Shown: positions 22,416-36,579, counted from the stretch's first letter. The stretch is 64,000 bases of DNA from Ailanthus altissimus (GCA_946807835.1 OX327700.1:26324001-26388000), one strand, 5' to 3'. Notes: generated by a model not told the origin, from the letters alone. Translations and numbers: made by a program.

Positions 22416-25076
22416 CTGCAAAAAATGAAGTCACTGATTTCCTTCACGGCAGAAGATAATCAGATACAATCAGTAGAACTTTAGGATTCAACCTAACCAA
22501 ACCAATTTTCAGCAACCAAATACTAATTCCCACTCAGTGCTCTTATAAGAGACAGATGATCTATTATTATAATCTCTTAAAAAACAAAAAATTTTGTTTT
22601 CCCAGTTAAGAGATGGCACGCATCATGTTTACCATGTCTCATAATAAATTGCACAAACGATTAAGAGATTACATGTATGATATGAATCCAATAACTTTTA
22701 AGTAAATTTTACGGAAAACTAATTCTGGATTTTGTTTTCCTCGGGAAATGTCTGAATGATCATTTCAATACCTCAATAAAATCACTAGGTAATTGGCATA
22801 AGAGGATCCAAGAATGAGAGATAAACATTAGGAGAAATCTCATCAACTTAGAGGATCAGAAAGCAGAGAATTAGTCACATCCCAGCCTAGGTAGGAGCAA
22901 ATTTCTTATATATATCAGAATTCGAAGCTCATAATCAGCAATCAAGATCAAGAAGACTATTCTTAACAAAAATAAAAATGAAGAAAAAAAGAAATGATGT
23001 ACATTTTTTTAAACAGTTTGCAATTATTAACAGAGAAAAATAAAAGTACACAGAAGTTACAAGTTAACAAGAATAAAAAAATTCTCACAATTTCTGCAAC
23101 AAAGATTAATGTGTTTGCACATTAAAATGGAAAATATTAGAGCATAAGCAGAAGTAATGAGGAGCTTGAATGCAAAGCAGATAACAATCACTAAAATTCA
23201 AATTACTAATTTAGAACATTCCTCGTGCCATCTAAGCAAAGATCTCAGGTCATCACCTAGTTGAGAACAACCATACGTTATTTCCGACAAAAAGCAATTA
23301 TTTCAGGAGTCGTATAAAACTTTGGTTTCCCATTTCCCAACTCTGAGACTGCAGTCACCACCACTGCTTAAAGCAAGAAACATAACAACGTCAAAACATA
23401 GTGACATCCAAAGACACTCTTCACATTTCCTGCAGTACACCCAACTTTATGATTGTAGTACGGTTTAATCACGATAGAAAGCGGCTTGTTTTTTAGCAAC
23501 ATTGAAACGTAAACCATCTTTCACAAACCTCCTTCAGTTTCAAATAATTTCGGAGAAACGGGTTTGTTTTAAAAAATGGGCGCCTTTTTTCCCAGCAATT
23601 CTTTCTTTTGACATTATTGAAAAATATTAAGAAGGTTAGTGAAATTTTGCCATATCATTTATTGGCAGCAACAGCATGTTTGAGAATTGAGAGTATTTTT
23701 ATTAAAAAAAGAAAAGAAAAGAAAATTATATTGGGTGAAGCAACTCCTCTTCCGTCAAATTGTGAAGCACAAAACAAATGGATGAATAATAATAATATAG
23801 AAACAAATTTCACACAAGTCTCTAAACATTTAATTTTATTTTTGGTGTTCTATTCCCCCTTCAAGAAATTACATTTAATAAAAAATATATAAAGAGCAAA
23901 AAATGATCTAGTAAGTTATGTAGTTCATTGTATAAAGAACTCTTGAATGCATGTCAATAAATTATGCAAAAGTTGTAGATTGATTAAATAGTGTCACATG
24001 ACAGTGTTGTTAAACTAACTTTTGATTCCAAGACCTTCCCTCTATCTCAAACTCAACAGTTCATCTCTCCAATCATTCTCTTCTTGAGCACTTGAAAGCA
24101 AATGCAGCCTCAGAACTCCGGCAGCCGCGGGTTACACCTCGGCTCAATCATAATCCACTCTATATGGATACTTGCCACAGCTAACACTCAAGAAGTTCTT
24201 TGTGTAAAATCTTTGGAATATCTGGTGCAATTCTTGCAAGTTTCAACTGGTCCTTGGATAATTCAGCTTCTTGTTTCAACAACAATCATAGTTCTATACA
24301 AGGCCGAGGTTTCTGATGTTACATGGCTTGTTTAACCACCATCTGAAGAGAGTTCCGGTTGCCAGAATTCAAGAGCAGAGAATAAAGATATTGACGTTGG
24401 TGCTTAGATTGGTAATGGCAATGCGCAAAGAAGATTAAAAGGGCATGGAGTGAGTAATGTTGCCAACAATTTTGTTATGATTGTGCAATAATTAAAATAA
24501 GTAGTCCTCAGTTGCAAAGGAACGAAACAGTTTGATATTAAAGCTTTCTGCCCCATCTTCTATCAAAATTTTCTAGTTTGGTTCCTTGGAATTCTTTGTC
24601 AATTTCCAAAACTAAATTATATGTTTTTTGTATGAAGAGTAGAGATGCATACTTTCTTTGTTGTTAATGGCAATGTGATAATCCATCGGACTCTTTACAT
24701 AGTTCTTTTTCAGTTTTGCTGATTACCACATAATGCCGTGATTCCCAACAGAAACAAAAATTAGGAATTTTAAATGCCACACGAAGTTAACGAGCTATAA
24801 ATTGTGTAGTGATAAAGCAAATTCAATTTCAAAATTAACTCGATGACGAAAAAGGAACAGTTGGGACACCAACCAAAAAAAAAGGCACAGAATTTTGGTA
24901 TATATTCTCACTTTTGATTACATCTTCAGCAAAACTGGCAGCATTTGCGCACCCAAGCAATGCCCCAGAAACCCAAAAGAGAACAAAAAGATTTATCATC
25001 TTTTCTGCTCTCCCTAGTAAGAGCAGACCTGTGGTATATACATCATAATTATCTATACATGCAGAAAAGTGATATC
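22416..25076. other. No supported gene
   Basis: AT-rich sequence with scattered short frames. The longest (24102-24335, plus) has a somewhat GC-richer start but no recognisable family and no matching splice context. The last few hundred bases should contain the 3' UTR of the alpha/beta hydrolase gene. Confidence 0.4.
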
Positions 25077-28000
25077 TCAGTTTATGGTAGAATTATAAAT
25101 GGTCCCTTCTTGCTCTTCTCTATCATCTTCAATAGGACTTTGATTTACTTCTATGGTATTGTTAATTGGACCTTGTGGTGTTCCAAAAAGTAAGGTAAAT
25201 ATCTGTCTATGACATTCATCACAAAAGTAGAGATATGTGAAGTGACCTTCATAGGGTAGCTTATGTACTGCAGCCCCTGGTAGAACCCTGTGCACAAAGT
25301 CAGTCATCGATGGAGGAACCACCCAATCATCCATCCCCTGCACATCATTGGAAAAATCATAAGATCAGATAAATTATCAATTAAGTTTTGTTAATGTGAT
25401 AATCACCACCAATAAGAAAACTAGTGTATCAAACTGTTTAATTTGATCTCCATGTTTCTAGTTTGCCAGAAAGAGCCATCTGTTGTAATCCATTGAATAT
25501 GTCAGGTTCTACACTATTCCAGTCCAGCAGAATCACTTTCATTAGAATTGTTTCAAAATATTTTATCAGTATGAAACTGGTGATAAATTAAGTTATTTAC
25601 CATCTTATCATTTGGTAGAGACTGATCAACACATTCATCTAAAAGATACTGAAGAAAGTAGATGATAAATGCAACCATCATATATCTTGGATGACAGGAA
25701 ATAAGAACCTACAGGATCCCTTTTAGTAGACTGCTGTAAGACAATCAAGGACAAATGGCGAACAGCCCAGACCAGTACAATAGCTAGCAGCTAACAGAGG
25801 AATTAAGGAATGGAGATATCACCATTCACCAACCTGCCATATGTGTATTGGGCCAAGGAAACCTGCATATTCCTCCGGATCTCCACTGAGAAAATACTTG
25901 AGCAGGTTAAGGATGCCTTTGCCACGCTGCTTCTTCTGCAGCCTGAGATCTGAAAGTCTGAAACCCCAATTTGACACCTGCAATGCAGCTTCCTCCACAA
26001 AGGGTTTTGCATTTCCCTGTCGAACTGATTCCTCAACATCCCTTTGCAAGAACTCTTCATAGATTGGATCCTTTATCAGAGCTCTATCCTGAAAAGAAGA
26101 GCAACATCATAGATGAGGAGTCATATAGGTATCTAGTTAGAAAGGCCTTCTACTGAGAATTTGAAGAATTAAGAGTCTTAAGATTAAGAAAAAGTGCCAA
26201 TTTAAAGATGCAGCAGCAGTTTATAATTTATAATGGACCAACACCTTCCAGGCTTCAACCAAATCACTACTTGTTACATAAATCTTCGTTCCTAAGACAA
26301 TGACAAAGATAGAAAAAAAAACTATATGCCACAAACAAGATTTAAGATTTACCGGCAACTGGTACACAGGAGCATATCACATCAGCAGCGCTAAGGAGAA
26401 ATAGAAAAAAAATACAGACTACATTAAAACATTAATAAAAGGAACTCACCCTTTTTCCTAGTGACAGAGACAGCCACTGGTCAATCTGACCATGCTTTCC
26501 AGATAGGAATGTTCGGCGGTAGAAGTAAACAAGAGATCTGGGAAACCTACGAGCCAAAAAGTACATGAATTTCCTTTTCCGTGTCCACTTCTCCCAGGTC
26601 CCATATCTCTCTTCCTTGGTCATCATTGAATCATATGGATTAACCATAGGAGCAAACATTGCTGCACCTACAAGTTAGGCCGACAGTAGATAAGAGATGA
26701 TTGTTTTTGGTGAATAGAGCAGAAACCTTTGTTTCCTATTCATCTGAGTGAGCCAGAACATTCATAATCATAGTTAATCCTTGAGCATACATAATTAAAA
26801 AATTTATTTGCCCAAGGAAAACTTGACATCAATCTTATGATTCATTTCAAGACATGATACTAGTAAAGCTGTGTGGTATTTGAGAATACTCCATGTTAAC
26901 GATTTCAAAGAGACAAAAGTACCTAGCCCCTACATCATGAAATTATTAGTCTACTTATGGGCAGCAGAAATGCCCACCTTTTCTTTCCACACTATTCACA
27001 TCGATAAGTTGGATAGAGTGCAAAATTCACCTCTTCAATTCGAAAATAGAAACACAGTTTTTTCTGGCATTTATCCTACTTAAGTTGTCAGCTGACATAA
27101 GATTGGCAAACTGATTGACCACTTTGCAAATTATCACAAAAATAAAAGAGGATGCAGGTAAAAAGAACAAGTCGATACCTGCAAGTCTATGAGGAATGTA
27201 TCTGAGAGCAGCCCAGGCATGTAGGGCTCCAGTTGAGTATCCCATCACCCAGAACTTGCCACTGACACCCATAGAATTTGCCAAGAATGACATATCCAAC
27301 GCTGATGACTCAAGGTTTCTATTGGGATGTGGATCGCTCTCACCAAAACCCGGAAGATCATATGTCAACAAGCGAATGCCAAACTCTTCCAGCAGTGAAG
27401 CTTTAAGTCCAGGTATTCCTAATCAATAAAGAATATCACAATGCTAACAAAGACTAGATCCGTATCATATAAACTATAATGAATACTACTTGAACTGGTT
27501 TATTGCAATCTTTTTAACACTTTTTATCCAACCTGCAAGTCGGGATGAAAGAAACGTATGGGGAGCAATTATAGAAAATCGAGCTCTGTTAGCAGAAACA
27601 CCTTGCTCCCTATATGCCATGTATCTCCCATCCGGAAGCAATATACGATCAGCACTTGGAGGATGTATAGATACTTTCTTTATTAGAAGGATTGAATTCT
27701 CACTTGTAGTATTTACACTCAAGGCTGCATTTTGACCAACCAAATCATAAGACAATTCAACATCAATACAAAAATACAGCACATGATCCTTGCATCAATT
27801 ATCAATCACTACGCATTTACTTACAGCTTGGCACTATGTCTATAACTCAACAAGAAAACATGGTAAGATTAATAAATATCCAGGAATACAAATGCTGAGA
27901 CAAAGAATGAAGAAACATTGCGATAATAAAGATAAGTAAAACATATTTGCATTGAACAGTGCTATTGCTTTGTTTTTTCAATTAAGAATAGTAAAGATTG

Positions 28001-28721
28001 ACTCCATTAAATCTTCTTTGCTATTTAAAGACCCCTCTGCATTAAGTAAATTGACACTACTCGCATGAGTATATAGTTGCATATTATATATGAAATCCCC
28101 CTCATTTTTGTTCTCTGAGATCACAAACAATAGCAAATCTTCAAGTCAAAAACCAAAATCGTTCCCCCTTCCTACTTTTATCAGCAATCAAACAGAACAT
28201 TGAATTTACAAATCTCAACAAATTACTTCATTTAGCAGTTACAAAACACAGCAAAATAAACCAATAACCAGAAGAGGGAAAAAAAAACCGAACTTTTGTT
28301 CAATTCTGAGGTAAAAACCACCCAAAATAAATCATTGTCTTTCATTTTTTTCTCACAAACCAAACAAAACATCTCACTTTTTACCTGCAAAGGCCAGAAC
28401 AAGAACAAAGCAAATGACAGACCAAGCATGCATCGGATCTTTATCTTCAGGCAAGTAGTCATTGAAGAATCTCAACTTCCCACAAACTTTCTCACAAGGC
28501 CCTTTAAGTCTCCTTAAATTCTCGCCAACATAAGAATCTTCTCTCCCTAAACTCTGCCACACAATATCCCTACACCCTTTAGCAAACTCCACACTCATCT
28601 CCATCGCCGCCTTCACAAACTCTCTAACTTGATCCGCAAAACTCTCCGCTTCACTCCCATGCCCATTACTCCATGCAGCACTATTGACAAAGCTTGCATA
28701 TTGATCTCCATTAGTTCCCAT
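25077..28721 (-). CDS. Plant alpha/beta hydrolase, membrane-anchored, complete
   Basis: Six exons join in frame on the minus strand: 28385-28721, 27533-27724, 27179-27418, 26450-26667, 25834-26088 and 25077-25337, giving 500 residues. The N-terminal 95 residues are acidic and without known domain; a hydrophobic segment (WSVICFVLVLAFAALSV, about residues 100-116) is a likely membrane anchor. The hydrolase fold follows: LPDGRYMAYREQG, SRLAGIPG, YDLPGFGESDPHPNRN, the nucleophile elbow GYSTG, the acidic residue in GMDDWVVP and the His in EGHFTYL. The catalytic triad is therefore complete. It resembles the uncharacterised Arabidopsis group that includes AT3G48410 and AT5G22460, as far as I recall; the substrate is unknown. 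All splice sites are GT-AG. Confidence 0.9.
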
Positions 28722-31700
28722 TATTTAGAAAACAGGGGCAAATCCAAATCACCGTGTTGCAGAATTTTATGTACAGAGTCGTCGGAAAATGGGACTAAAA
28801 AGAGGAAGTAAAAGTAACTTGGAATTGTCTCGAAAGAAACAATTTTTATTATTATTATTTTTTTTTTTGGTGACTTCACTTGAATATAACGCAAGGTTGA
28901 GAATTTTTTTGAGATGTGTACAAGAAAACAAGGTTGGTGAGACAACTGAAAGAGCATAAAAGGTTTGGTTAGAAATGCCGATGCCTTTTTCTGAGACTTG
29001 GAAAGAGACATCCTCTTCTCCAAAATTTGGCCATTTTCTAATATCAATTTTGCTGTTGGTTTTATTCGAAATTTTATTGTATTTGGGTATTAACAAATTT
29101 CTGATAAATTTAAAATGTGTTATTGAATATCGTTAAAATCCCACTTAAAATTTGTGGAAAAAAAAACACTCTAGAAAAACGTTATCAGAGTTTGTGGTGA
29201 CGACGAAAGGAGAAAGGTTGTGGATGATGGACAGCTGATATTAGCCCACGTGGGCGTATTATTGTAACAACGAAAGCCGATATGAAAGCTGGTTATGGAC
29301 TCATAGTATAAATAAAATTTTGAAGGTATTTTTGTACATAATTGGACGATAATATAATTAAAATCAATATTTTCATTAAAATGGAATTTATATAAATATC
29401 AGGGGTGACAGCGTTAATATCCCTATGGGCGGTTGTTTTGGTATTGGGTAAAGCTGAGTTACTGTTTATGCTCTTTTACTGAGGGTAACTGCTGTCTGCT
29501 GCCGTCTTGTCTCAACTCACAGATTTTACTGCTGATGGCTGATGCTGTTGTTCCAATTCAATCCTCAAGATTCTGGCCTGAAGCCAAGAGAAAAGGGTGA
29601 TTGTGTTGTAGATTTTGCAATGAAAATTCAATGAAGTTTTCATGGACCATGTTGACAACCCATTAACAAATTGCACGTTAGCCCTGTCCCATTATTATTG
29701 CTTGAAAATCTTCGAGATCAATTACGCGTTTAATTAAGAGCAATTTCGCGTGGTAGGAGTTGGGTGGGTTTGGATTAGATTAGGATTGGAATGAATATAA
29801 TAAGTGTATTAATTGTAAGGGTAATTTTGTACATTTATTTTTACATGAGGCTATTTTGTAATTTTCTTTTCTACATGAAATTAGTGTATTCTTTTATGTG
29901 AGGTGTAAAATTTTGTTTGTACGGGGGTTGAATTTTTTTTATCATTAATAAGGGTAATAATTCCTATTTTAGATAGTTTTTATTACGAGACTTGTTTATA
30001 TTTTTATTAATTAAAAGAATAGGTTCAGACAAATTATAAAAGGATTTATTTTATTTTTGTGAAATGTTTTGATAATTTTTAATGTATATCAATAAATTTA
30101 CATTCTAATTTTAAATTTATTTATAATATTACAATTGATAATCTTTAAAAAATATTACGAATGACAAAAAGCACGCGAGGATGGATTGGTGGAGCTATGC
30201 TCTAAATGGAGTAAGGTTAGAATAATTTTTATAAAAATATAGTGAAATATAAAAAAAAAAGTATTTTTTAAATTATCAACGAGTGAAGATGGAAAAGTCT
30301 TTTCATCCTGTTCTTTTATGAATATATTAAATATTAATTTTTAATATATATTTATAAATTAAATAATTTATTAATTTTTTATTTTATAATTTATATTTAA
30401 TTAGGATATAATTTAATAATATATTAATTAATAAAAATATAATAAAAAATCTTTAAAGTCTTTTTTTTTATTGTAAAGTATAAAAAGACACTTGTTTTTT
30501 AGTTTGATGGCCACTGATTTTAATAAAAATATAGAATAATTAACAAGAAAATTAATAATGTTAGACATTAAAATATCATGTAGATTCTTATTTTTACTAA
30601 TTTTATTTTATTTATTATTTATTTAAAAATATGTTTATTAATTATTATTCACATTATTGAAAGATATTGTTATATTATTTTAATTTATTAGTTTAATACT
30701 TTTTAATTTTAATATAAATTAAAATTTTATATTATTAAATTTTATGAATATAAATTAATATTTAATATTAATAAATAAAAATATAAGGCGGAGATGAAAT
30801 GGAGAATACATTTTTTGTATAAGAATTTTTCATCTCTAACCTTGTTAAATAGATGAACTACGGAAAAACATCACTCAGAAGCTTGTACTTGGATCCAACA
30901 TTAGAGATTTCATAGCACGAAGTTTAATGTTTCACCCACCAAAGATGTATAAATATATCCAATCATTAAACGCGTTTTACAGACATTACATATCTTAAAA
31001 CTCTGCGTAATAGTTCATTATTCACTCTACGGAGTTAGCCTTAACTCCTTGAACCCTTTTGCACTAAAGAGAGAGAGAGAGAGAGGAACACATGAAAAAT
31101 CAAAAATCCCAAATATATAGCACATAGACTCCAGCTTGAAGCACAGACAAATGGTCCAGATGAATGAAATGGTAATGGTGGGACTTGTCTAACATAATTG
31201 ATGACCATAGAGGTTAGAGGAATAACAGCTAAGGATTTCTCCAACTCACAGAATAAGAGTACATGAATGGTTTCTTTTCTTTTTTCGATGACTATAATTT
31301 CCAACTCAAACAAAGTAACCATGAATATGAGGCACATGGGTCTAGACTAGAATATTGCTATGAAGGAGCACAAGTACACCAACCGATGCATGGGTTTTGA
31401 GCAGCTTAGGCATTTTTTTTCTATTTTTGCTGAATACTGCCAATTAATGATGAAAGTGACATCCCCAAAGTTAATAACCACTAGACACATGCTTTTCATA
31501 ATAGCTTATGGGCATTGCGCAGCAGCCAACAGAGGCAAAATGCAGCTACACTTTCAGGCCAAAATTGTGTACTATAGGTTCTACTTATAGTACCATAGGT
31601 TCTACTGCTCTCATATTCTTCATTACATCGCATGGCTAGAAATGTCTTCTCAATCAGATTTCAGAACAAGACAACTCAAAACAGATCTTGCAGCCTCTTA

Positions 31701-32060
31701 ACAGAGTTACTTCTTCATGAATCTCATTGCACATGAATCACTTAAAACAAAAAAAAAAAAAAAAAGCATCAAAGAGAACATTCTTCTTTACAACAAGCTC
31801 AAACAATTCCCGGAAAAAGATGGCTGCATATCATAATCTTTAAGCATATATGTTTGTTTGACAATGTATTAGTAAATCTCTTTATGTGGAGTAAAAGTGC
31901 GGGTATCACAGAATTTTTCATGATTATTGAATCAACCAAATCAAAAACAAAACAATTTGGTTACTCTTATTCTGCTAAACCATAAGAGCACGACAATTGG
32001 GATGAACTCAAACATCTTCATGAAAAAAGTTGCTCTCAACACCAAATATACTTGATTGAA
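28722..32060. other. Intergenic, no supported gene
   Basis: The first few hundred bases are the promoter side of the alpha/beta hydrolase gene. From about 30000 to 30800 the DNA is extremely AT-rich. A short ATG frame at 29535 on the plus strand codes some 20 residues before a stop and has no supporting context. A (GA)n run lies at 31070-31085. The right end should be the 3' UTR of the subunit d gene. Confidence 0.45.
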
Positions 32061-34183
32061 CTAACATCCCCAATAATCATTCCGGATTTCATCATCAAAC
32101 TTCTTTCTTCAGTTCTGGATGCTTCTCAAAGTACTCATCAGCTGTCATGATACTGATATTTTTCTGTTAAATAAATAAGCAACCATGTGAGAAACTAAAC
32201 AAAAGAAACAAAGCAGAGAACCAAACAATGTTACATCACCTTCATCTCTTGAACTTCAATAATCTCTTTTTCTAATCTTTCTGACTCCTTCAAGGATTTC
32301 TCCTCTGCTTCTTTCAACTCCACTAACTGTAGTTTAAGGCATTCAGCTCAATTAGATGGCTAAAAGAGAATACATTTGAATTTTGATTTCAGTCTAAGCA
32401 TTCTTTCAAAGAAATCCCAAAGTTTTTCAAACATTAAGTACAGAAATAACATTTATTGTAAAAATTCATTAAAGAGTTTATCTTAGAACATGAGCAAGTG
32501 CCTCCCATCATATCCAAGGAAATTATCAGTATACTTTCCAGGCCCTAAATATGTTTTTTTTAACATTACATCTTCCGGAAAAGACAAATTATTATCAGTC
32601 TGGAAAAATTTTCACCAAAAAGATATCAAGTAATAGAAAGATCCTTCAGCCTCCTAACTGCTTAGAAGTGGAAATCACAAGGAAGAAGTAAGAATAGAAA
32701 ATAACAGAAAATTTAAAACTAAGAACTAAGTTTGGTTCTCACCAGAGCATCAAACTTAGATTTGTACTGAGGAGTGACATTGTCTACATACTTGGGGATC
32801 TCAATGCCTGAAAAGCAATAAAAACAGTTTGTACACCTTAATATAAAGCAACTACCAAGAAAGTAATCAGCATGCAGGAATTCTCTCAATGTAGAAACAC
32901 TATAATCCCTGTTCAAAAATTCTTGATACATTCATAACATGAAGATGTCTTGGCAGAACTATGAAATAGCTGTGCCTGATTCCTTGTTGTACAAAGTAGC
33001 TTTCCGCATGGCTCTGAATTAATCAGCACACAGCTAGTAACTAAACTAATAATGCCATAGCTTTCCTGCATTGATACTAGAATGCTTCACATTTTCACCA
33101 CTCCTTTCTCAAAGTTTCCATTAGCCAATGGCAGATTATTGAATAGAATACCCAGGAAAGAAAATAAATGATCAAGTGATTGCCTGGAAACAAATCAGTT
33201 TAGCAATTCCCTCCTACCCCCCAAGAGGACTCCATTGCATGGCAATTATGACAGCAGCACATTAGTAGCTCAATGAAGTAAACAAAAGCTTGAAAGGCTT
33301 TTTGTAAGGAGATCTACAAAATGACACCCTCCAGGAAGAATCTCAGGTGGCACTATAACAATGCCAAGTCCAGTTTGCCAAGAAGTGAACAACTATACAT
33401 TAGATCAAGGTGTGTAACCAAGTTTTAAGTACGTTGACTTCATGATTGACCTCAAACTGAGAAGGAATAGGTTAATTTTAGGATCATTAATGCAGAAAGC
33501 ATGCCATAGATTACAAATTAGAATCAGCTTCCATCCTATACTAGCTATTCGAGTATCATGTCACCTCTTCTCTTTCATTCATTCACTCATTCTCTTTTGT
33601 TTGAATACATAAGGAATAGGTTAATTTTATTCGCAATGCTGCTTTCTGCATTCCCCATTTTGTTTGAATAAAGACTAAAATGTACATAAAAATAGAACCG
33701 TAAACTAAGAGAAAACCATAGATATAAGCTAGTGTATGAGACGTACTGTCATAAGCTTCTTTGTACACATCAACTAAGCGCGAGCCAATTCCTTTTCTGT
33801 AATATTCCCAATCTATTGGCTCGGGTTCCTGCACGCGAAAAATCACAACATACACCACCAAATCATCAATAAATTAATTCAATCAAATCTCCACTCACAT
33901 CCAACACGTAAACAAGGAGCTGGGTATCGTCAATCGAAAAGAATAAGAAAATGTCAAGTTGATTGGAGATTATAGAACCGTAAAAGAGAGTGAAATTACA
34001 AAATAGCAGACCTGGCTGAACTTGGTTCGAAGAGCGGAGTTGACTTCGTCGAAGGCGCGGGCGGAGAGTGGTGAACTCTTTGCGAGCCTCGTCGGACAGA
34101 AGCATCTTCGCCATTCCATCCCAATCGATGCTTCTCGACGCCTTCCATGCCACGTTAGCTACCTTCTTCCCTGCTCCGCTCAT
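32061..34183 (-). pseudogene. ATPQ: Mitochondrial F1Fo-ATP synthase subunit d (ATPQ/ATP5H), frame broken twice
   Basis: Five exons with normal GT-AG borders are recognisable: 34012-34183, 33747-33828, 32743-32807, 32240-32326 and 32061-32163. They encode the peripheral-stalk subunit d: MSGAGKKVANVAWKASR, then EPEPIDWEYYRKG, IEIPKYVDNVTP, VELKEAEEKSLKESERLEKE and TADEYFEKHPEL. Ignoring two single-base insertions the product would be 168 residues, as in Arabidopsis. One extra G in the run at 34059-34061 shifts exon 1; one extra base in the A-run near 32103-32105 (plus strand T) shifts the last exon to a stop at 32095-32097. The final residue would be Cys instead of the usual Tyr. A transposon sits 123 bp upstream of the ATG. 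Either a young pseudogene or a gene with two assembly indels; a second intact copy would be expected in the first case. Confidence 0.85.
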
Positions 34184-34305
34184 CTCTCTCTCTCTGTTGC
34201 TTTAGAAAGTCGATGATTAGCTTCGAAACGGCGACGGTAGTGAGTCTTTTGTTTTTTTTGGCCTAGTTTTTTTCTTCTTTCTTTTATTTTTTATTATAAA
34301 TAAAT

Positions 34306-35522
34306 TTAAAAAAAAATGATATTTTTGTCTAACGATTTTTACTTAATTTTTAATTTTATCTCATAAATTTTAAAAATTTTAATTTTACCCTAATTTATTA
34401 ACGATATATTATTAAATTTTATTAAAAAAAAAATTTAATAATACATTAACAAATTTACTCCCAATTATTATGTTAATTAAAAATAATAATGTAAATACAT
34501 TATACAATATACACATATCAGTCATTAATAAATTATTAAAAATAAAAAGATATGTGGCACGCTTTCATAAATTTAAATTTTATTTTATAATTAAAATAAA
34601 AAAATTAAATCACCAACAACAGCGATTGCCGTCATCGGCCACTATCGATTGTCAAATTTTGATAACGAAAATAATCAAAATTTACATCATTGGACTCTAT
34701 TTTTTTATATCTTCACAATAGTTGTATCATTTTTGTTAAAAAAAAATAAGAATGTGGCCAAAAAAATATATTGAAAATAAGAAAAAGGTGGCTGCCACCG
34801 CCCCCCACCATCAAACAGTGGGGAGGTAACGTACACCGATCTATCCATAAAATTTATTTTATAATTAAAATAAAAAAATTGAATCACCAACAACAGCGAT
34901 TGCCGTCATCGGCCACTATCGATTGTCAGATTTTGATAACGAAAATAATCAAAATTTACATCATTGGACTCTATTTTTTTATATCTTCACAATAGTGGTA
35001 TCATTTTTGTTAAAAAAAAACAAGAATGTGGCCAAAAAAATAGATTGAAAATAAGAAAAAGGTGGCTGCCACCGCCCTCCACCATCAAACAGTAGGGAGG
35101 TAACGTACACCGATCTATCCAATGGTGGGGCGGTAGCTGTTGCCTCCCACTATATTTTTTTTTTCATTCTTGGTACATCTACGGTACTCCGTTGGCCCAA
35201 ATAATTTTATCATTGCGTAGATCACAAAAATTTAAGTCAAATCATAATTGGTCACAGGCAGCAAGTCAGCTACTGACAACAGCAGCGGCGGTTGCTGTCT
35301 TTATATTTATTTTATTATTTAATTGACTAATCAGTGGTTGAAACGTGAATATTTTGTGTATCCCATTTCAAAGTTTTGGGTTGAGTGACTATTTTACCAG
35401 TCTAATGTTAAAATTAACGGAATCTCACTAATAGATAGGACAATTTTGAGTTTTTTTTTTTAATTTATAGGATAAAATTGAGAATTAAGTCAAACTTATA
35501 AGACAAAAAAAAAATTTTACTC
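34306..35522. mobile_element. Foldback DNA transposon (Mutator-like, family A), copy 1
   Basis: The ends are inverted repeats: the left end (ATATTTTTGTCTAACG, ACTTAATTTTTAATTTTATC) matches the reverse complement of the right end over more than 100 bp. A direct repeat ATAAATAAAT flanks it at 34296-34305 and 35523-35532, a size typical of Mutator-like elements (9-10 bp). The interior has no transposase; it carries a 274-bp tandem duplication. It lies 113-123 bp upstream of the ATP synthase subunit d start codon. Confidence 0.7.
34579..35120. repeat. 274-bp tandem duplication inside the transposon
   Basis: Two nearly identical units (about 34579-34846 and 34853-35120) are offset by 274 bases, judged from CACCAACAAC at 34611 and 34885 and CTATCC ending at 34846 and 35120. 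Differences are a few single bases. Each contains a C/G-rich segment GGTGGCTGCCACCGCC that is self-complementary. Confidence 0.9.
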
Positions 35523-35658
35523 ATAAATAAATATAAAATTCTCTTGCGGTGCTTTTAGTATTTTCACTCTTCAATCTTCATTTTACTTTTTCGCGCCATA
35601 TTATTTTACAAAAAATTTTCAAGTCTTTTTGTTATTACGCTAATTTGAATTAAATTTT

Positions 35659-36579
35659 GGGATAATAATATTTTTGTCTCAGAACATGGGTGAATACCTA
35701 ATTCTATTATAATTATTTAAAAAAATAATTTTATCCTAATCCGTTGGTCAGTTTTTGTTAAATTTGATAGTGGACAAGTAAAATAAAAATTTAATATAAA
35801 TTTAAAGTATAATAATAAAACAAGACACGCATAAATCTCTTATTGGTTAATAATAAAAGTGAAAAAGCAAAAAAGACATGTGATTTATTGAATTTGATTT
35901 TAATATATAATAAAAATAAAAATAACTCTATTATCATATAGGTGATCAGCAATGATAGACTACTAGCAGCTGTCAAACACCGATAATAAAAATGATCAAA
36001 TTTTATATCATTGAACTCTATTTTTAATAATTTGCACAATGGTAGAGTTATTTTTTATAAATGAGGATGAGATGATGGCATAAAACGTGGAGAGGGGGCG
36101 ATGGTGACTTGTACAGTCCTCACTCACCCCTCCCCTACTTTTGTTGCCATCTTTTCATCATTTTTTTTTGTTAAAGATGACTCTACCATTGCATAGATCA
36201 TAAAAATTAGAGTTTAATTATATAAAATTTGATAATTTTTATAATTTTCATTGTTGTCAAAAAAAAGGCAGTCGGCAAAATGTCCCCAAAGATGTTATTT
36301 GTTTATCTATAATTTATAAAATAAATTTTAAAACCTATTATAACGTGATACATGTTTTTTCTTTTAAGTTCTAATGTTATTTATATGGCAGGTGTCTTGT
36401 TAAAATTGTACATTGTAGACTTTAGTAAAAATAAGATTGTTATTGTATAAATAAAATATTTTTTCTGTAAAATTTAACAAAAATTAATTAATAAATTAAA
36501 ATAAAATTATCTATTTTAAAATAATTAAGATAAAATTGGATATTAACTTATATTACTGCTATAAAAATATCTCTATCCC
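35659..36579. mobile_element. Foldback DNA transposon (family A), copy 3
   Basis: It begins GGGATAATAATATTTTTGTC and ends TATCCC; the arms match each other in inverted orientation over roughly 110 bp. A second inverted pair inside (around 35990-36050 and 36165-36240) shares CAATGGTAGAGT. The target duplication was not resolved because both flanks are T-runs. Confidence 0.55.

Noticed and set aside
24102..24335. 77-codon open frame on the plus strand
   Set aside because: No recognisable family, no splice context, and composition like its surroundings after the first 40 bases.
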